From the NCBI GenBank assembly GCA_016197205.1, contig JACPWG010000099.1:1-64000 (forward strand): a stretch of DNA of 64,000 nt, given 5' to 3'. The translations under genes and the position numbers were made by a program. Numbering within the stretch: the first letter of the stretch is position 1; the number at the start of each line of letters is the position of its first letter. This stretch comes from Planctomycetota bacterium (GTDB lineage: Bacteria > Planctomycetota > MHYJ01 > WSZJ01 > JACPWG01). The notes beneath the pieces were generated by a model. It saw only the letters and a program-made list of their open reading frames with translations. It did not search any database and had not been told where the DNA came from. Positions 53,624-63,482 of the stretch are shown here, in pieces.

Positions 53624-55192
53624 ATGACCCCGCCCATCCCCGTTCCCTCTCCCGCTCGCGAGTGGATCGCCATCCTCGACTTCGGCTCCCAGTACGCGCA
53701 GCTCATCGCGCGCCGCGTTCGCGAGCAAAAGGTCTACTGCGAGATCCTGCCCTTCTCGTGCGACCCCGCCGCGCTCCTCGCGCGAGCGCCCCGCGGCATC
53801 ATCCTCTCGGGCGGACCGGCCAGCGTCTATCAGGAGGGCGCACCGCGCGTCTCCGCCGACCTTCTCCGCGCCGGCATCCCGGTCCTCGGCATCTGCTATG
53901 GCATGCAGCTCGGCGCCCTCCTCCTGGGCGGAGACGTCCAGGCGGCCCGCGCCCGCGAATACGGCGGCACCCGCTGCCACGTCCTCGACGACGCCGACCT
54001 TCTGTCCGCCCTGCCCCCGGACATCACGGTCTGGATGTCCCACGGCGACCAGGTCGCGCGCGTCTCCGACGATTTCCTCACGATCGCCCGCACCGACACC
54101 TGCCCGCTCGCGGCCGTGCGTCATCGCTCCCTCCCGTTTTTCGGCGTCCAATTCCACCCCGAGGTCGTCCACACGCCCCTCGGCAGCCAGGTCCTGCACA
54201 ATTTCCTCTTCCGGATCTGCGGGTGCCGCGGCGACTGGCGCATGGAGTCCTACGTCGAGAGTCTCCTCGCCCAAATCCGCTCCACCGTGAAGGACGCGCG
54301 CGTCATCTGCGCCCTCTCCGGGGGCGTGGATTCGTCCGTCGTCGCCACGCTCGTTCACCGCGCGATCGGCGACCGGCTCACGTGCGTCTTCGTCGACAAC
54401 GGCCTTCTCCGCAAGCACGAGGCGCAGGCGGTCCTGCACGCGTTCCGCGACGAGCGCGGGCTGAATTTGCGCTTCGTCGATGCCTCCACCCGCTTCCTCG
54501 AAGCGCTCGCCGGCGTGACCGAGCCGGAAACCAAGCGGAAGATCATCGGGCGGGAGTTCGTCGAGGTCTTCCGCGACGCGGTCCGCGACGTCCCCGAGGT
54601 CACGTTCCTGGCGCAGGGCACCCTCTACCCGGACGTCATCGAGAGCGAGTCCGCGTTCGGCGGCCCCACGGCGCGCATCAAGAGCCACCACAACGTCGGG
54701 GGCCTGCCCGAGAACCTCCCGTTCCGGCTGCTCGAGCCCCTGCGTTTCCTCTTCAAGGACGAGGTGCGGGCGATCGGACGCGAGCTCGGCCTGCCGGACT
54801 CCATCCTGCTCCGGCAGCCTTTCCCCGGGCCCGGCCTCGCCGTCCGCCTCGTCGGCACGCTCACGCCGGAGCGCCTCGCCATTTTGCGCGAGGCGGACGT
54901 GATCGTCACCGAGGAGATCGAGAAGGCCGGCGTGTACGCGGGCCTGTGGCAGTATTTCGCCGTGCTCCTCCCGGTGTACACCGTCGGCGTCATGGGGGAC
55001 GAGCGGACGTACGAGAGCGTCGTCGCCGTGCGGGCCGTCGAGTCCACGGACGGCATGACGGCCGACTGGGCCCGGCTCCCATACGACCTCCTGGCAAGGC
55101 TCTCCTCCCGGATCATCAACGAGGTCAAGGGGGTCAATCGCGTCGTCTACGACGTGAGCTCCAAGCCGCCCGGCACGATCGAGTGGGAATGA
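53624..55192 (+). CDS. guaA: GMP synthase (glutamine-hydrolysing)
   Basis: 522 residues. Class I amidotransferase: ILDFGSQYAQLIARRVRE, nucleophile Cys91 in GICYGMQ, and the GVQFHPEV His/Glu pair. ATP-PPase: LSGGVDSSVVATLVHRAI near 231 and the dimerisation end RIINEVKGVNRVVYDVSSKP, IEWE. Aminates XMP to GMP. ATG 53624 with GAGGAG upstream. The next gene begins one base after the stop, so guaA heads a coupled operon. Confidence 0.96.
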   Translation: MTPPIPVPSPAREWIAILDFGSQYAQLIARRVREQKVYCEILPFSCDPAALLARAPRGIILSGGPASVYQEGAPRVSADLLRAGIPVLGICYGMQLGALLLGGDVQAARAREYGGTRCHVLDDADLLSALPPDITVWMSHGDQVARVSDDFLTIARTDTCPLAAVRHRSLPFFGVQFHPEVVHTPLGSQVLHNFLFRICGCRGDWRMESYVESLLAQIRSTVKDARVICALSGGVDSSVVATLVHRAIGDRLTCVFVDNGLLRKHEAQAVLHAFRDERGLNLRFVDASTRFLEALAGVTEPETKRKIIGREFVEVFRDAVRDVPEVTFLAQGTLYPDVIESESAFGGPTARIKSHHNVGGLPENLPFRLLEPLRFLFKDEVRAIGRELGLPDSILLRQPFPGPGLAVRLVGTLTPERLAILREADVIVTEEIEKAGVYAGLWQYFAVLLPVYTVGVMGDERTYESVVAVRAVESTDGMTADWARLPYDLLARLSSRIINEVKGVNRVVYDVSSKPPGTIEWE

Positions 55193-55193
55193 C

Positions 55194-56432
55194 ATGGCCA
55201 CGCCCCAGGACATCCTCTTCGGCCGCCTCGCCATCACGCAGGGGTACGTGACGCAGGAAGAGGTCGACGAGTGCGTCCACGCCCAGGGCTTCGAGCGGAA
55301 ACCGCTCGGCGAGACGATGCGCACCCGAGGCTACATCTCGCGCCTCCAGCTCGAGACCCTGCTCAAGCTCCAGCAGCAGCACCTCGGCGAGGTCGACGTT
55401 CTCACCCAGCGCCGCTACGAGGACGTCCTCTTCGGAAAGATCGCCTACCGCGAGGGGCTCGCGACGCAGGAGGAGGTCAACGAATGCTTGCGCCTGCAGG
55501 CGAAGTGGGAACGGGAGGGGCGACCGATCCACCTCGGCCAGCTCATGTGCGAACGCGGCTACCTTTCGGCCGGGCAGGTGCACCGCATTCTGGAATTGCA
55601 GCGAAAGCGGCTGATGATCTGTCCGGGGTGCCAGGGCCAGTGCAACGTCGGGGACTTCGAGGCGGGCAAGCAGTTCGCCTGTCCGCGCTGCGGCAGCCTG
55701 ATGGCGGTCGCGGAGGACGCCGCGATGGAGGCGGAGAATCCGGCTGCGCCCGCGGCAGGGACGGCCTCGGCGGTCCCGTCGGCGCCGCCCGCGCCCGGTT
55801 CGACCTGGGGCGGAGTCGGCCCGTCTGCCGCCTCGATCCTCCCGCAGGCCTTCGACTCGGCCTCCACCGTGCCCCCGCCGCCCCCGGCGCCCTTCGCGTG
55901 GGCCGCGCCCCCCGCGCCTGGTGAAGGCGCGGCGGCCGTGTCCGCAAGCCCGCCGTGGGCGCCTGCGCCCTTCACCTCCCGGGAGCAGGACGCGGGTGCG
56001 CCGGCGCCCGGCTGGGCCCCGTCCGTGCCCCAAGCCGCCCCCCCCGCCTGGGCGCCCCCCCCGACGGCCGCCGGCCCGCCCGCCCCTGAGGCCCCGGTCG
56101 CACCCGCGGCCGCGCCCGTGCCTCCTGCGCCGCCTGCGTCCGATGCTCCGAGCGGGGCGATCGAGGCCTTCGAGGCCGATTTTCCCATGTCTGCCGATTC
56201 GGTTTCGAGTGCGGACGCGGGCGGCTTGGACGGATCCTCCTCCCAGGACACCACGCTGCTCGCCGTTCCGCCGCGCCAGGAGGATCCGGCCGCCCTCGCG
56301 GCGATCGACGACACCCTTCCCGGCATCGTGGTCGCGTGTCCCATGTGCGGAACGGAGTTCAGCGGCCGGCCCGACGCGGACGACCGCATGGTCTGCCCGA
56401 AGTGCCAGACCCAGTTCTCCCCCCGCCTGTGA
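55194..56432 (+). CDS. Zinc-ribbon protein with tandem T2SSE-N-like modules
   Basis: 412 residues. Three similar N-terminal helical modules: FGRLAITQGYVTQEEVDECV, FGKIAYREGLATQEEVNECL and LGQLMCERGYLSAGQVHRIL. Each has the 'LGxxLxxxGxIxxxQLxxxL' look of GspE/MshE N-terminal domains. Then a zinc ribbon (CPGCQGQCN ... CPRCG), a 200-residue Pro/Ala linker and a C-terminal ribbon (CPMCG ... CPKCQTQF). Probably cytosolic; function unknown. Starts one base after guaA and its stop overlaps the next start (GTGA), so it is translationally coupled on both sides. Confidence 0.7.
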   Translation: MATPQDILFGRLAITQGYVTQEEVDECVHAQGFERKPLGETMRTRGYISRLQLETLLKLQQQHLGEVDVLTQRRYEDVLFGKIAYREGLATQEEVNECLRLQAKWEREGRPIHLGQLMCERGYLSAGQVHRILELQRKRLMICPGCQGQCNVGDFEAGKQFACPRCGSLMAVAEDAAMEAENPAAPAAGTASAVPSAPPAPGSTWGGVGPSAASILPQAFDSASTVPPPPPAPFAWAAPPAPGEGAAAVSASPPWAPAPFTSREQDAGAPAPGWAPSVPQAAPPAWAPPPTAAGPPAPEAPVAPAAAPVPPAPPASDAPSGAIEAFEADFPMSADSVSSADAGGLDGSSSQDTTLLAVPPRQEDPAALAAIDDTLPGIVVACPMCGTEFSGRPDADDRMVCPKCQTQFSPRL

Positions 56433-57241
56433 AGAGCGCGGGCCTCCGGCCGTCGACGCCTCCCCAGGGCCGCGGCTTTCACGAAGTCCTCGAGGAGTAC
56501 CTCCGCTTCCGCGTAGGGTATTCACCTGAGGTCATCGAATACCTCGCCGGCGCGGTCCATGGCGAAGCCGGCGCGGGGACGCGCTACCTGGATGTCGCCT
56601 GCGGAAGCGCCCTCCTCCTGTCCGCGCTCGCGCCGCGCATGGGGCGGGCTTACGGCGTGGACCTTTCTCGCGCCCTGGTTGCCGCCGCGGCCGGTGCCTC
56701 TTCGACCGAAGCCTCGTGCCCCGCCGCGCGCCCTTTTTCCGTGGCGGTTGCCGAAGCGGAGCGGCTTCCGTTCTCCGAGGGGGTCTTCGACCTCGTGACG
56801 GTCGCGCAGGCCTACCATTGGCTGGATCCCAAGCGCGCCCTGCCGGAGCTGCTGCGCGTCCTCCGGCCGGGCGGGCTGCTCGCGGTCGTGTCGAAATACC
56901 CGGCCCCCGAGGAGCCGTACGTCTATCTCGGGGACGAGTGCTTCCACGGGCTCTGTTACCCGCCGCGGCGGGCCGCGTATGGCGTGGGCAACCTGCTTCC
57001 GCTGCTCGATGCCGGCTTCGTCGACCATCGGAGGCGAGTGTTCCCGTGGGACCTCTCCTACACGGTGGAAAGCTACGTGGGCTGGATGCGTTCCCGGGAA
57101 GTCCTGCGCGTCGTGGGGAACGCGCGGCGCGCGGCGGCGCTCCGCGAGTTCGAGCGGCGGTTGCGTGAGCTCGTCCCCGGCGGCGAGTTCGTCGAGCGCA
57201 ACCTCCAGTATGTGATCACGGCCCGTAGGCCGCGGTCTTGA
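56429..57241 (+). CDS. Class I SAM-dependent methyltransferase (methyltransf_11-like)
   Basis: 270 residues from GTG 56429, which overlaps the preceding stop as GTGA. Motif I RYLDVACGSALLLSALAPRM, AYGVDLS as motif II, EAERLPFSEGVFDLVTVAQA as motif III/IV, and ELLRVLRPGGLLAVVSKY. Small-molecule O/C/N-methyltransferases such as UbiE and BioC share this pattern; AQAYHWLDPKRAL is typical of the BioC/trans-aconitate-like subgroup. Substrate unknown. Confidence 0.82.
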   Translation: MKSAGLRPSTPPQGRGFHEVLEEYLRFRVGYSPEVIEYLAGAVHGEAGAGTRYLDVACGSALLLSALAPRMGRAYGVDLSRALVAAAAGASSTEASCPAARPFSVAVAEAERLPFSEGVFDLVTVAQAYHWLDPKRALPELLRVLRPGGLLAVVSKYPAPEEPYVYLGDECFHGLCYPPRRAAYGVGNLLPLLDAGFVDHRRRVFPWDLSYTVESYVGWMRSREVLRVVGNARRAAALREFERRLRELVPGGEFVERNLQYVITARRPRS

Positions 57242-57281
57242 GCACCGAAGCGGGAAGGGCCCGGCGCGGAGGCCGGCTGGG

Positions 57282-58022
57282 ATGGAAAAGAGCGATCGAC
57301 TGAAGGCGCACGAGCTGGACCTCGAGCGTCACGCGCGCGGGGGCGTGATCGGCCGCGTGATCCTCGGGGGGCAGGACGGCCTTGTGAACGTGCTGGGCGT
57401 GCTCCTGGGCGTCGCGACGGCGACCAGCGACCCGCGCGTCGTCGTCATCGCCGGGGTCGCGGCCGCGGTGACCGAGAGCGTGTCGATGCTGGCCGTGGCG
57501 TACACCAGCGCGCGGGCCGACGAGGACTTCTACCGGGCCCAGCTCGAGCGCGAGGAGCGCGAGATCCGGGAAATGCCCGAGATCGAGCGGGAGGAGGTCC
57601 GGCACATCTACTTCAAGAAGGGGTTTCGCGGGGAGGAGCTGGAGCGGGTCGTGGCCCAGATCACGAGCGACCCCGCGATCTGGCGGGACGTGATGATGCG
57701 GGAGGAGCTGGGCCTGGAGGAGGTGAAGATGGGCGCCGCGCGCCGCGACGCGCTCATCGTCGGCGCGTCCGTGATCACCGGCTCGATTTTTCCGCTCATG
57801 CCTTTCCTGGTCGCGCTCCCGCGCGTCGGCTGGTTCGACCTGCGCACCGCGATGGAGCTTTCCTCAGGCATGAGCCTCGCGGCGCTCTTCTCGGCCGGCT
57901 GGCTCAAGGCCGGGCTGACGACCGGCTCGCGCTGGATGAGCGGATTCGAAATGGCGGTCGTCGGGGGCGTGGCGTGCCTGATCGGGTACGGGATCGGCCG
58001 GCTGCTCGGGGTAGCGGTGTAG
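57282..58022 (+). CDS. VIT1/CCC1-family iron/manganese transporter
   Basis: 246 residues. GGVIGRVILGGQDGLVNVLG begins the first helix with the family's GLVN motif; AAVTESVSMLAVAYTSARAD is helix 2. A charged Glu-rich middle (YRAQLEREEREIREMPEIER) corresponds to the cytosolic metal-binding domain. Then helices ALIVGASVITGSIFPLMPF, SLAALFSAGWLKAG and VVGGVACLIGYGIGRLLG. Exports or stores Fe2+/Mn2+. Starts 40 bp after the methyltransferase; last gene of the guaA-led run. Confidence 0.88.
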   Translation: MEKSDRLKAHELDLERHARGGVIGRVILGGQDGLVNVLGVLLGVATATSDPRVVVIAGVAAAVTESVSMLAVAYTSARADEDFYRAQLEREEREIREMPEIEREEVRHIYFKKGFRGEELERVVAQITSDPAIWRDVMMREELGLEEVKMGAARRDALIVGASVITGSIFPLMPFLVALPRVGWFDLRTAMELSSGMSLAALFSAGWLKAGLTTGSRWMSGFEMAVVGGVACLIGYGIGRLLGVAV

Positions 58023-58040
58023 AACGTGCGACCAGAACGG

Positions 58041-58062
58041 AACCGCGACCGTGAGGGAGCGG
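58041..58062 (+). repeat. Solo arm of repeat family C (C3)
   Basis: AACCGCGACCGTGAGGGAGC plus two bases, one arm of the family C hairpin, 18 bp after the transporter stop. No opposite arm was found before 58389. Confidence 0.6.
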
Positions 58063-58291
58063 CCTCGGAGCAGCCTTCGTCGCCTGGGGTTCGAGACTGT
58101 TCCCGCCCTCGTTCCGGCTCCGAAGAAAAAGCGGGCTCGTGTCCCGTCAACGTCGATGCCATGGGTCCGCCATGCAGACGCGGCGTCCTCGCCGCGTCCG
58201 GAAGCGGCAGGCTGCCGCTTCTACGTGGACTCCACTGGAAGTTTCATCGATGGCGGGACACGAACCGCCATGGCTCCGCCATTTGCCGTGC

Positions 58292-58365
58292 GCAAGCTGA
58301 ACCGGCGTGGCATCGCAACGGCGTAGCAATGGGCGCCGATGCGAGCGAAAACGGTGACTGTCCCG
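58292..58365. repeat. Repeat family M, partial copy M1
   Basis: GCAAGCTGAACCGGCGTGGC ... ACGGTGACTGTCCCG matches M2 (60432-60537) at its right part; the left end is missing. Together with C3 it accounts for most of the gene-free 58023-58389. Confidence 0.55.
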
Positions 58366-58389
58366 GTTTATTGTCGTATTCAGCGACAT

Positions 58390-58917
58390 CTACGACGGAC
58401 GTGGCACAGGACGTGTGCCAGTTAACGCGGCAACAAGGGCGTCGATTGAAGGTCTTGACTCATCCCCTCCATCGGTTCCCGAAAGGTTGAATGACACAGC
58501 TCGGTATCCGGTGAACCACCCCTTTCGAAGGACGAGTTCGATGGACACGCAGTATCGGATCCGGTGAAGTTCGTCGCAGGTTGTGGCCTCCCATTTCCAG
58601 GAGTCGATTTTCAGCCAGTCTTCATCAGGTGGATAGTCTTCATTCGGGGGGAGGTGATAACCCCGCCCTGTCCCGCACTCCACGTCGATACTCGCGCTCT
58701 GAACTCCATGACTCTCAAGATAGTCCTTGAGGATCTGCTCCACTGCGGAATCGAATTCGGTCATGATCTTGAGTTGCTCGGAATTCGACTGCCTCCAATC
58801 GGCAAGTCGTTCGTCGCCTTCACACTGCTCTCTGCTCTCCCTCGATTCCTCTTCCCCGACTTCGCGCAGCCGACGCTGAGCTTCTCCATCGTCGAAGACC
58901 TGCTTGAATGAAGCCAC
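58390..58917 (-). CDS. Uncharacterised 175-residue protein
   Basis: From GTG 58917 (ASFKQVFDDGEAQRRL...). Charged N-terminal half (GEEESRESREQCEGDERLAD), then MTEFDSAVEQILKDYLESHG and SIDVECGTGRGYHLPPNEDY, with Trp/Cys-bearing middle WKWEATTCDELHRIRYCVSI and VSFNLSGTDGG. No signal or membrane segment. Not recognised. Lower GC than neighbours suggests possible acquisition. An internal ATG at MTEFDSAVEQ would give a shorter form. Confidence 0.5.
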   Translation of the reverse strand: MASFKQVFDDGEAQRRLREVGEEESRESREQCEGDERLADWRQSNSEQLKIMTEFDSAVEQILKDYLESHGVQSASIDVECGTGRGYHLPPNEDYPPDEDWLKIDSWKWEATTCDELHRIRYCVSIELVLRKGWFTGYRAVSFNLSGTDGGDESRPSIDALVAALTGTRPVPRPS

Positions 58918-59436
58918 TGCCCACCACTCAGCAAGATCGAAAGGACGCTGTAAGACCGGGCGGCCCGGCACTGGACCTAACTGGGCTGCGGCGTCGTCGT
59001 ACGGTTGCGGCCCGCGCGCAACTGCGTGGCGGCGACCGACGATGCTGCAGTCCAGCCCGCCGCCGAACTGGGAAAGCCATGTTTCGCGCTTGGTAGAATT
59101 AGGACGTAGCCGTTGAGGCCGTGTCCTCACCATTCGCGCATGGCGACCGCCCGCGGGGCGAGACGATTCGGGATGCCGCGACTCGACTTCCGCTCGCGTT
59201 CGATGGCGCGGCAGGCCATCGACTCGGCTTCCTGCCAGAGCTCAGGGGCCTCCTCTACGAATCCTCACCGCGACCGGGTCCACGATCCACAGGCGCCCCG
59301 TGATCGGCTCGTGATCAAGAAGCGGCGGGAATAATAGGAATAATAGGGACAGTTACTCTTTTCTCGACGAGGAATAACTGTCCCTGACTTTCCATGTTCC
59401 CACGGCTGGAGGCACGCGGGCCGTATTCGGATGTTC
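58918..59436. other. Gene-free stretch with a short GGGACAGTTA hairpin
   Basis: 59345-59355 (AGGGACAGTTA) and 59375-59385 (TAACTGTCCCT) are perfect arms around a 19-base loop. The ends are related to those of family M. No reading frame in 58918-59436 is convincing. Confidence 0.5.
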
Positions 59437-60114
59437 CTACTTCGAGTCGGCGCCCAGCGCCGGCCGCGTCTCCAGTCGAAAGTCCGCCATCCCCGCCCGG
59501 TCGGAGAATCGTCGGAGACGAAACGCTGCGTTCCAGGTCTTAGAGATCACCCAGCCGTCCTCTGTGCGCCGCTGGGCCCGGTACCTGCCGTGTTCTCCCA
59601 GGACGAAAATCCGGAGGTCAATTTCCGCAGCACGCGCGTCCACAAGCCAGTACTCTGGAATTCCTGCCTCCGCGTAGGCCTTCAGAAGCTCGACTTGGTC
59701 CTTCCGCACAGAATTCTGGCTGACCACTTCCATGACCATGTCGGGCCGACCGACCAGCTCCGATTTTTGTTCGGGGTTCACTCGCACCGCGCCCGAGCGC
59801 AGGCGATCCCAGCGCACCATGAAGCCGTCCGGTTCGGTCGAAAGCCCTGCGTTTTCGACGGTAACCCAACTGGGCGGAACGAAATAGCGGCCCAGCTCGA
59901 GGTGCTCTGTCCGCTCGATAAGAACGCGGTTGATGGCACAAACGACCGGGGCATGGCTCTCGTAGTTCTGCGGGCTCATCTGGATGTCAACCCTTCCCTT
60001 GCAATAATGCACCCTCGGCGCCGGTTCGGCCAAGGTTGCCACCCATCGCCGAAAGCCATCCAGCGTACCCACACCCTCAGGAATTTCCAGATCGTAGACC
60101 GTGATCGTCCCCAT
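59437..60114 (-). CDS. Uma2-family (DUF820) putative endonuclease
   Basis: 225 residues. PD-(D/E)xK-type signature PDMVMEVVSQNSVRKD (D...ExV...K region), preceded by STEPDGFMVRWDRL and followed by ELLKAYAEAGIPEYWLVDA, all typical of Uma2 proteins. These restriction-like nucleases are abundant in cyanobacteria and planctomycetes; their biological role is unclear. ATG 60114 has GGAGG seven bases upstream. Solitary gene flanked by repeats. Confidence 0.85.
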   Translation of the reverse strand: MGTITVYDLEIPEGVGTLDGFRRWVATLAEPAPRVHYCKGRVDIQMSPQNYESHAPVVCAINRVLIERTEHLELGRYFVPPSWVTVENAGLSTEPDGFMVRWDRLRSGAVRVNPEQKSELVGRPDMVMEVVSQNSVRKDQVELLKAYAEAGIPEYWLVDARAAEIDLRIFVLGEHGRYRAQRRTEDGWVISKTWNAAFRLRRFSDRAGMADFRLETRPALGADSK

Positions 60115-60302
60115 GCGTCGCCTCCATCTTCGATCAAGCTTCCTCCTCGCGAGTCTACCCAGGGCTACAGGTGAACGCAAGCGGAATCTCCCGGTCAACG
60201 CTTGCTTCCAGGGGAGTCGGCGGAGGCGACGAATCGCCGCGGCGCAGTCGTGACCAGCGAGTCGCCGCCTCCGCCGGGATTTCAGGTCTGGCCTTGGACA
60301 CC

Positions 60303-60432
60303 TACCGGTGAACTTCTTGAAAGCGTATCCAGATTCGCAGGCGACGAAACCACAAAGACTCGAAGTCACTAAGACCACAAAGGCGCATTTCGGCCGAGCC
60401 AAACTCGCCCCCCTCACTGACGGTCCTTCGTG
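60303..60432. repeat. Repeat family G, copy G2 (uninterrupted)
   Basis: CACCGGTGAACTTCTTGAAA-like left end through GACGAAACCACAAAGACTCG to CCCCCTCACTGACGGTCCTTC. Reverse orientation to G1 and without the H2 insert, giving the empty site TTCTTGAAAG. Confidence 0.6.
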
Positions 60433-60537
60433 GACAGTCACTATTTTTCCCCCAGCCGACGTGAGCAAGCTGAACCGGCGTGGCTTCGCCACCGCGTAGC
60501 GAAGAACGCCGACGCGCGCGAACACGGTGACTGTCCC
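60432..60537. repeat. Repeat family M, copy M2 (106 bp)
   Basis: Inverted ends GGACAGTCACTATTTTTCCC / ACACGGTGACTGTCCC. Core GCAAGCTGAACCGGCGTGGC is shared with M1. GGGACAGTCAC-ended palindromes are a recurrent intergenic type in many genomes. 60538-60673 has no gene. Confidence 0.6.
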
Positions 60538-60673
60538 GTCGTCCCGCGCCGCTTTTCCTGGCTTCTCCTCCTTCGCCTCCTGGCCAGCGGCTTCTGCCGA
60601 GCGGTACTCAGGCCCTCGACTCCGCGTCGACCGTGCCCCCACGCCGCCCCGCACCCGCCCGCCGTCCCCACCT

Positions 60674-63319
60674 CTACCCGCCCCCGCGGATCAGGTCGAT
60701 CAGTTCCTCCGTCGACAGCTTCGCCGCCTGGTCCGTCCCCTCCAGTACACCCGCCACCAGTCCCCGCGTCTCCGCGTGCAGCGCGAGGATCTTCTCTTCG
60801 ATGGTGCCGGTGGCGACGATCCGGTAGACCGTCACGGGACGCGTCTGGCCGATGCGGTGCGCGCGATCCGTCGCCTGATCCTCCACGGCCGGGTTCCACC
60901 ACGGGTCCAGGTGCAGCACGTAGTCGGCCGCGGTCAGGTTCAGACCCGTCCCCCCCGCCTTCAGCGAAATGAGAAACACATCCCCCTCCCCTCGCTGAAA
61001 CGCGTCCACCGCCCGGTCGCGGTCCGCCGCGGGGGTGGACCCGTCGAGGTACTGGTAGGGCACGCCGCGCGCCTCCAGCGCCTCCCGGACGAGCGCGAGG
61101 AAACGCACGAACTGGCTGAACACCAGCGCACGGTGCCGCCCCTCGCGCAGCTCGTCAAGGGTCTCCAGAAAGACCTCCATCTTCGACGAGGTCAGCTCGC
61201 TCTCCGGGTGCAGGATCCGCGGGTGACAGGCGAGCTGGCGGGGGTGGGTCAGGGCGGCCAGGACCAGGAAGCGCCGGTCCTCCCCCTCGCCGCCCGACGC
61301 GCTGCCCCCGCTGCCCCCGCCCGCGCCCTCGGACGCGGCGGCGATCTTCCGGAGCAGGGCCGCGCGCGTCGAGTCGTAGAGCGCGCGCTCCTCGGGCGAC
61401 GGCTCCGCCGCGAGCTGGATCTCGGTGCGCGCGTGCAGCTCCTCCAGGTCTTCCCCCTTCGTTCGGCGCAGGATAAAGGGACGCACGAGCCGCGCAAGGG
61501 CATGCCGCCGGCCCGCGTCCTTCTCGCGTTCGATCGGCGCGACGAACCAATTACGGAAGCGGTCCCAGCTCCCGAAGAGGCCGGGGCAGACCGCGCGGAA
61601 GAGGCTCCACAGCTCTCCGAGATGGTTCTCGATGGGCGTCCCCGTGAGCGCCAGTCGCCAGCTCGCCTCGAGTCACCGGACAGCGGTCGCGGTCTTGCTC
61701 CTGCTGTTCTTGACGAACTGCGCCTCGTCCAGGACCAGCGTCCCCCAACCGACTTTTGCCAGCTTCTCCACGTCCCTCAGGAGAAGGCCGTAGCTCGTCA
61801 CGACGAGGTCGCCGGGCCGGAACCGATCCGGCTCTGGCAGTCGGTCGGTCTCCCGGTACAGGACGGGGTTGAGCGTCGGACAGAATTTTCGGCACTCGCG
61901 GACCCAGTTGGCGCCGACGGAGGTCGGGGCGACGATAAGCGCGGGCCCGAGGGGAGCCCTGTCGATGAGCGCGGCGAGTGCCTGGACGGTCTTGCCGAGC
62001 CCCATGTCGTCCGCCAGGCAGCCGCCGACCCCCCAGGCCGCGAGCCGCGACAGCCAGCGGTAGCCTTCGAGCTGGTAGTCGCGCAGCTCGGCCGTCAGCG
62101 TCGTCGGCGGCTCCGGACAGAGCGCCATGGTCGCGTCGAAGCGCTGCTTCATTTCCGCCCATGCCTTGCACGCCTCGAACGTGCCGGCCTCCAGGATGAT
62201 TTCGTCGACGAATGGGGCCGCCGCCGGCCCAAGCTCCAGGCCGCCGCGCTCACCGCCCCCCTGTGCCGCGTCGACGAGGTCCTGGATCCGCTCGCGCAGA
62301 CGCGCCGTGAGGACGAACCACTTCCCGGCGGAGATCGGTACGTAGCGCCGCCCGGTCCGCAGGGCCGCCAGCAACTCGGCGAGCGGGACGAGGTCCCCGT
62401 CGAGGTCGACCTCCCCATCGAGCCCGAACCAGTCGCGTCCCTCCACGATGCGGAGGCGCAGGTCGTTCGTCGTGGCGGCGCGGGCGACCAGGAGCCGGCT
62501 GCCGTCCTCCGGCCATTCGACGACGAGGTCGGATCGTGGGTTCGCCTGAAGGGAGACGACAAGGTCGAGCGCGTCCTGGTCGTCCGGGATCCCCCAGGTC
62601 CAGGGCGGACCCTCGGACCGTTCGTCAAGGCCCAGCTCCGTCGCGATACGAAGCCCGGCCTCCGCCTCAGCCTGCAGCTCGCGGCGTACGCGGCGCCGCG
62701 CACCGACGAGCGTCGCTGTCAGGACGGCCGGGCCCTCGCCTGGGGCGAACAGCTCACTCCCCCCCACCGCCGGTCGCACGCCGAGGGACACGGTGAGCCC
62801 GCCTGCCTTCACGGGCGTCAGCAGCAGACGCAGGCGCGCATCGGCGGACGTCTCTTGCCAGGCGAGGTCCGACGGGAGCACGACCGGCAGCCTCTCCTCC
62901 ATGCGGTGCAGCCGTTCCAGGAGCTGGTCTTCGGTCTCGGCGGGGAACTCGCGCGGGAGCGCGCGGAGGCCCTCCACGAGGCTCGCCTGGCCTGCGCCGA
63001 CGCGCGCCACGATGACGAGGCGCGCCACGGAATCCACGAGCACGAGGCCGCGGGGCGTGCGATAGGACTTCACGTCCCCGCCGGCCACGAGCGAACACGC
63101 GGCGATGCGGAGGGCGATCGAGCCGGAGGGCTGCCGCACCGCCTCCGTGCGGAGTTCTCCGCGCGCGATCCGCAACGGCTCCTTGTCCGACTCCCAAAAC
63201 ACTCCCGCACGTCCGATCAGTCCGTCGAGCACCTCGAGAGGGTCCAGGGTGTCGCCGGGCGCGGAAATGCGTCCGCTCTCCTCGATTTTCGCCCGCCGAA
63301 CCGTCATTCCCCAGAGCAT
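60674..63319 (-). pseudogene. SNF2-family helicase interrupted by one in-frame TGA
   Basis: One continuous frame of about 880 codons, broken only at TGA 61673-61675. Before it: Walker A DDMGLGKTVQALAAL, APTSVGANWVRECRKF, DEAQ box LVLDEAQFVKNSRSKTATAV. After it: ASWRLALTGTPIENHLGELW, LVRPFILRRTK, LVFSQFVRFL and the RecA2 signature DYVLHLDPWWNPAVEDQATD, RAHRIGQTRPVTVYRI. The stop falls between motifs II and III, where family members carry a short loop (often Gly), so GGA to TGA is plausible. Separate halves would not form an ATPase. Start at ATG 63319 or 63307. Confidence 0.8.
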
Positions 63320-63432
63320 GGCATCCAGGTCGTCGGGTGGAATTGCGACAAAGGACAGTCTGCCGGGCTCCCTCCGCGGGAGCCTTACCCCGGGTGACCA
63401 CCTCCCCGCTGCCCCCCGCTTCTGGGGACCCT

Positions 63433-63482
63433 CTGGAATTCAGGATCGTGTCCCCCGTTTTGCGGCCGGTTTGAACCATGCC
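63433..63482. repeat. Element family F, partial copy F4
   Basis: Only the right part: GGAATTCAGGATCGTGTCCC followed by CCGGTTTGAACCATGCC, with the segment between them shortened relative to F2. No left end or duplication is recognisable. The rest of 63320-63631 has no supported gene. Confidence 0.65.

Noticed and set aside
60595..60612. GAGCGGTACTCAGG, resembling a solo right end of family A
   Set aside because: Only about 10 bases match and no further element sequence is adjacent; chance or an unrecognisable remnant.
50170..61675. General recoding of TGA as a sense codon
   Set aside because: Intact genes such as the thiolase, both dehydrogenases, ClpS and guaA end at TGA exactly at the family's normal C-terminus, so TGA is a working stop.
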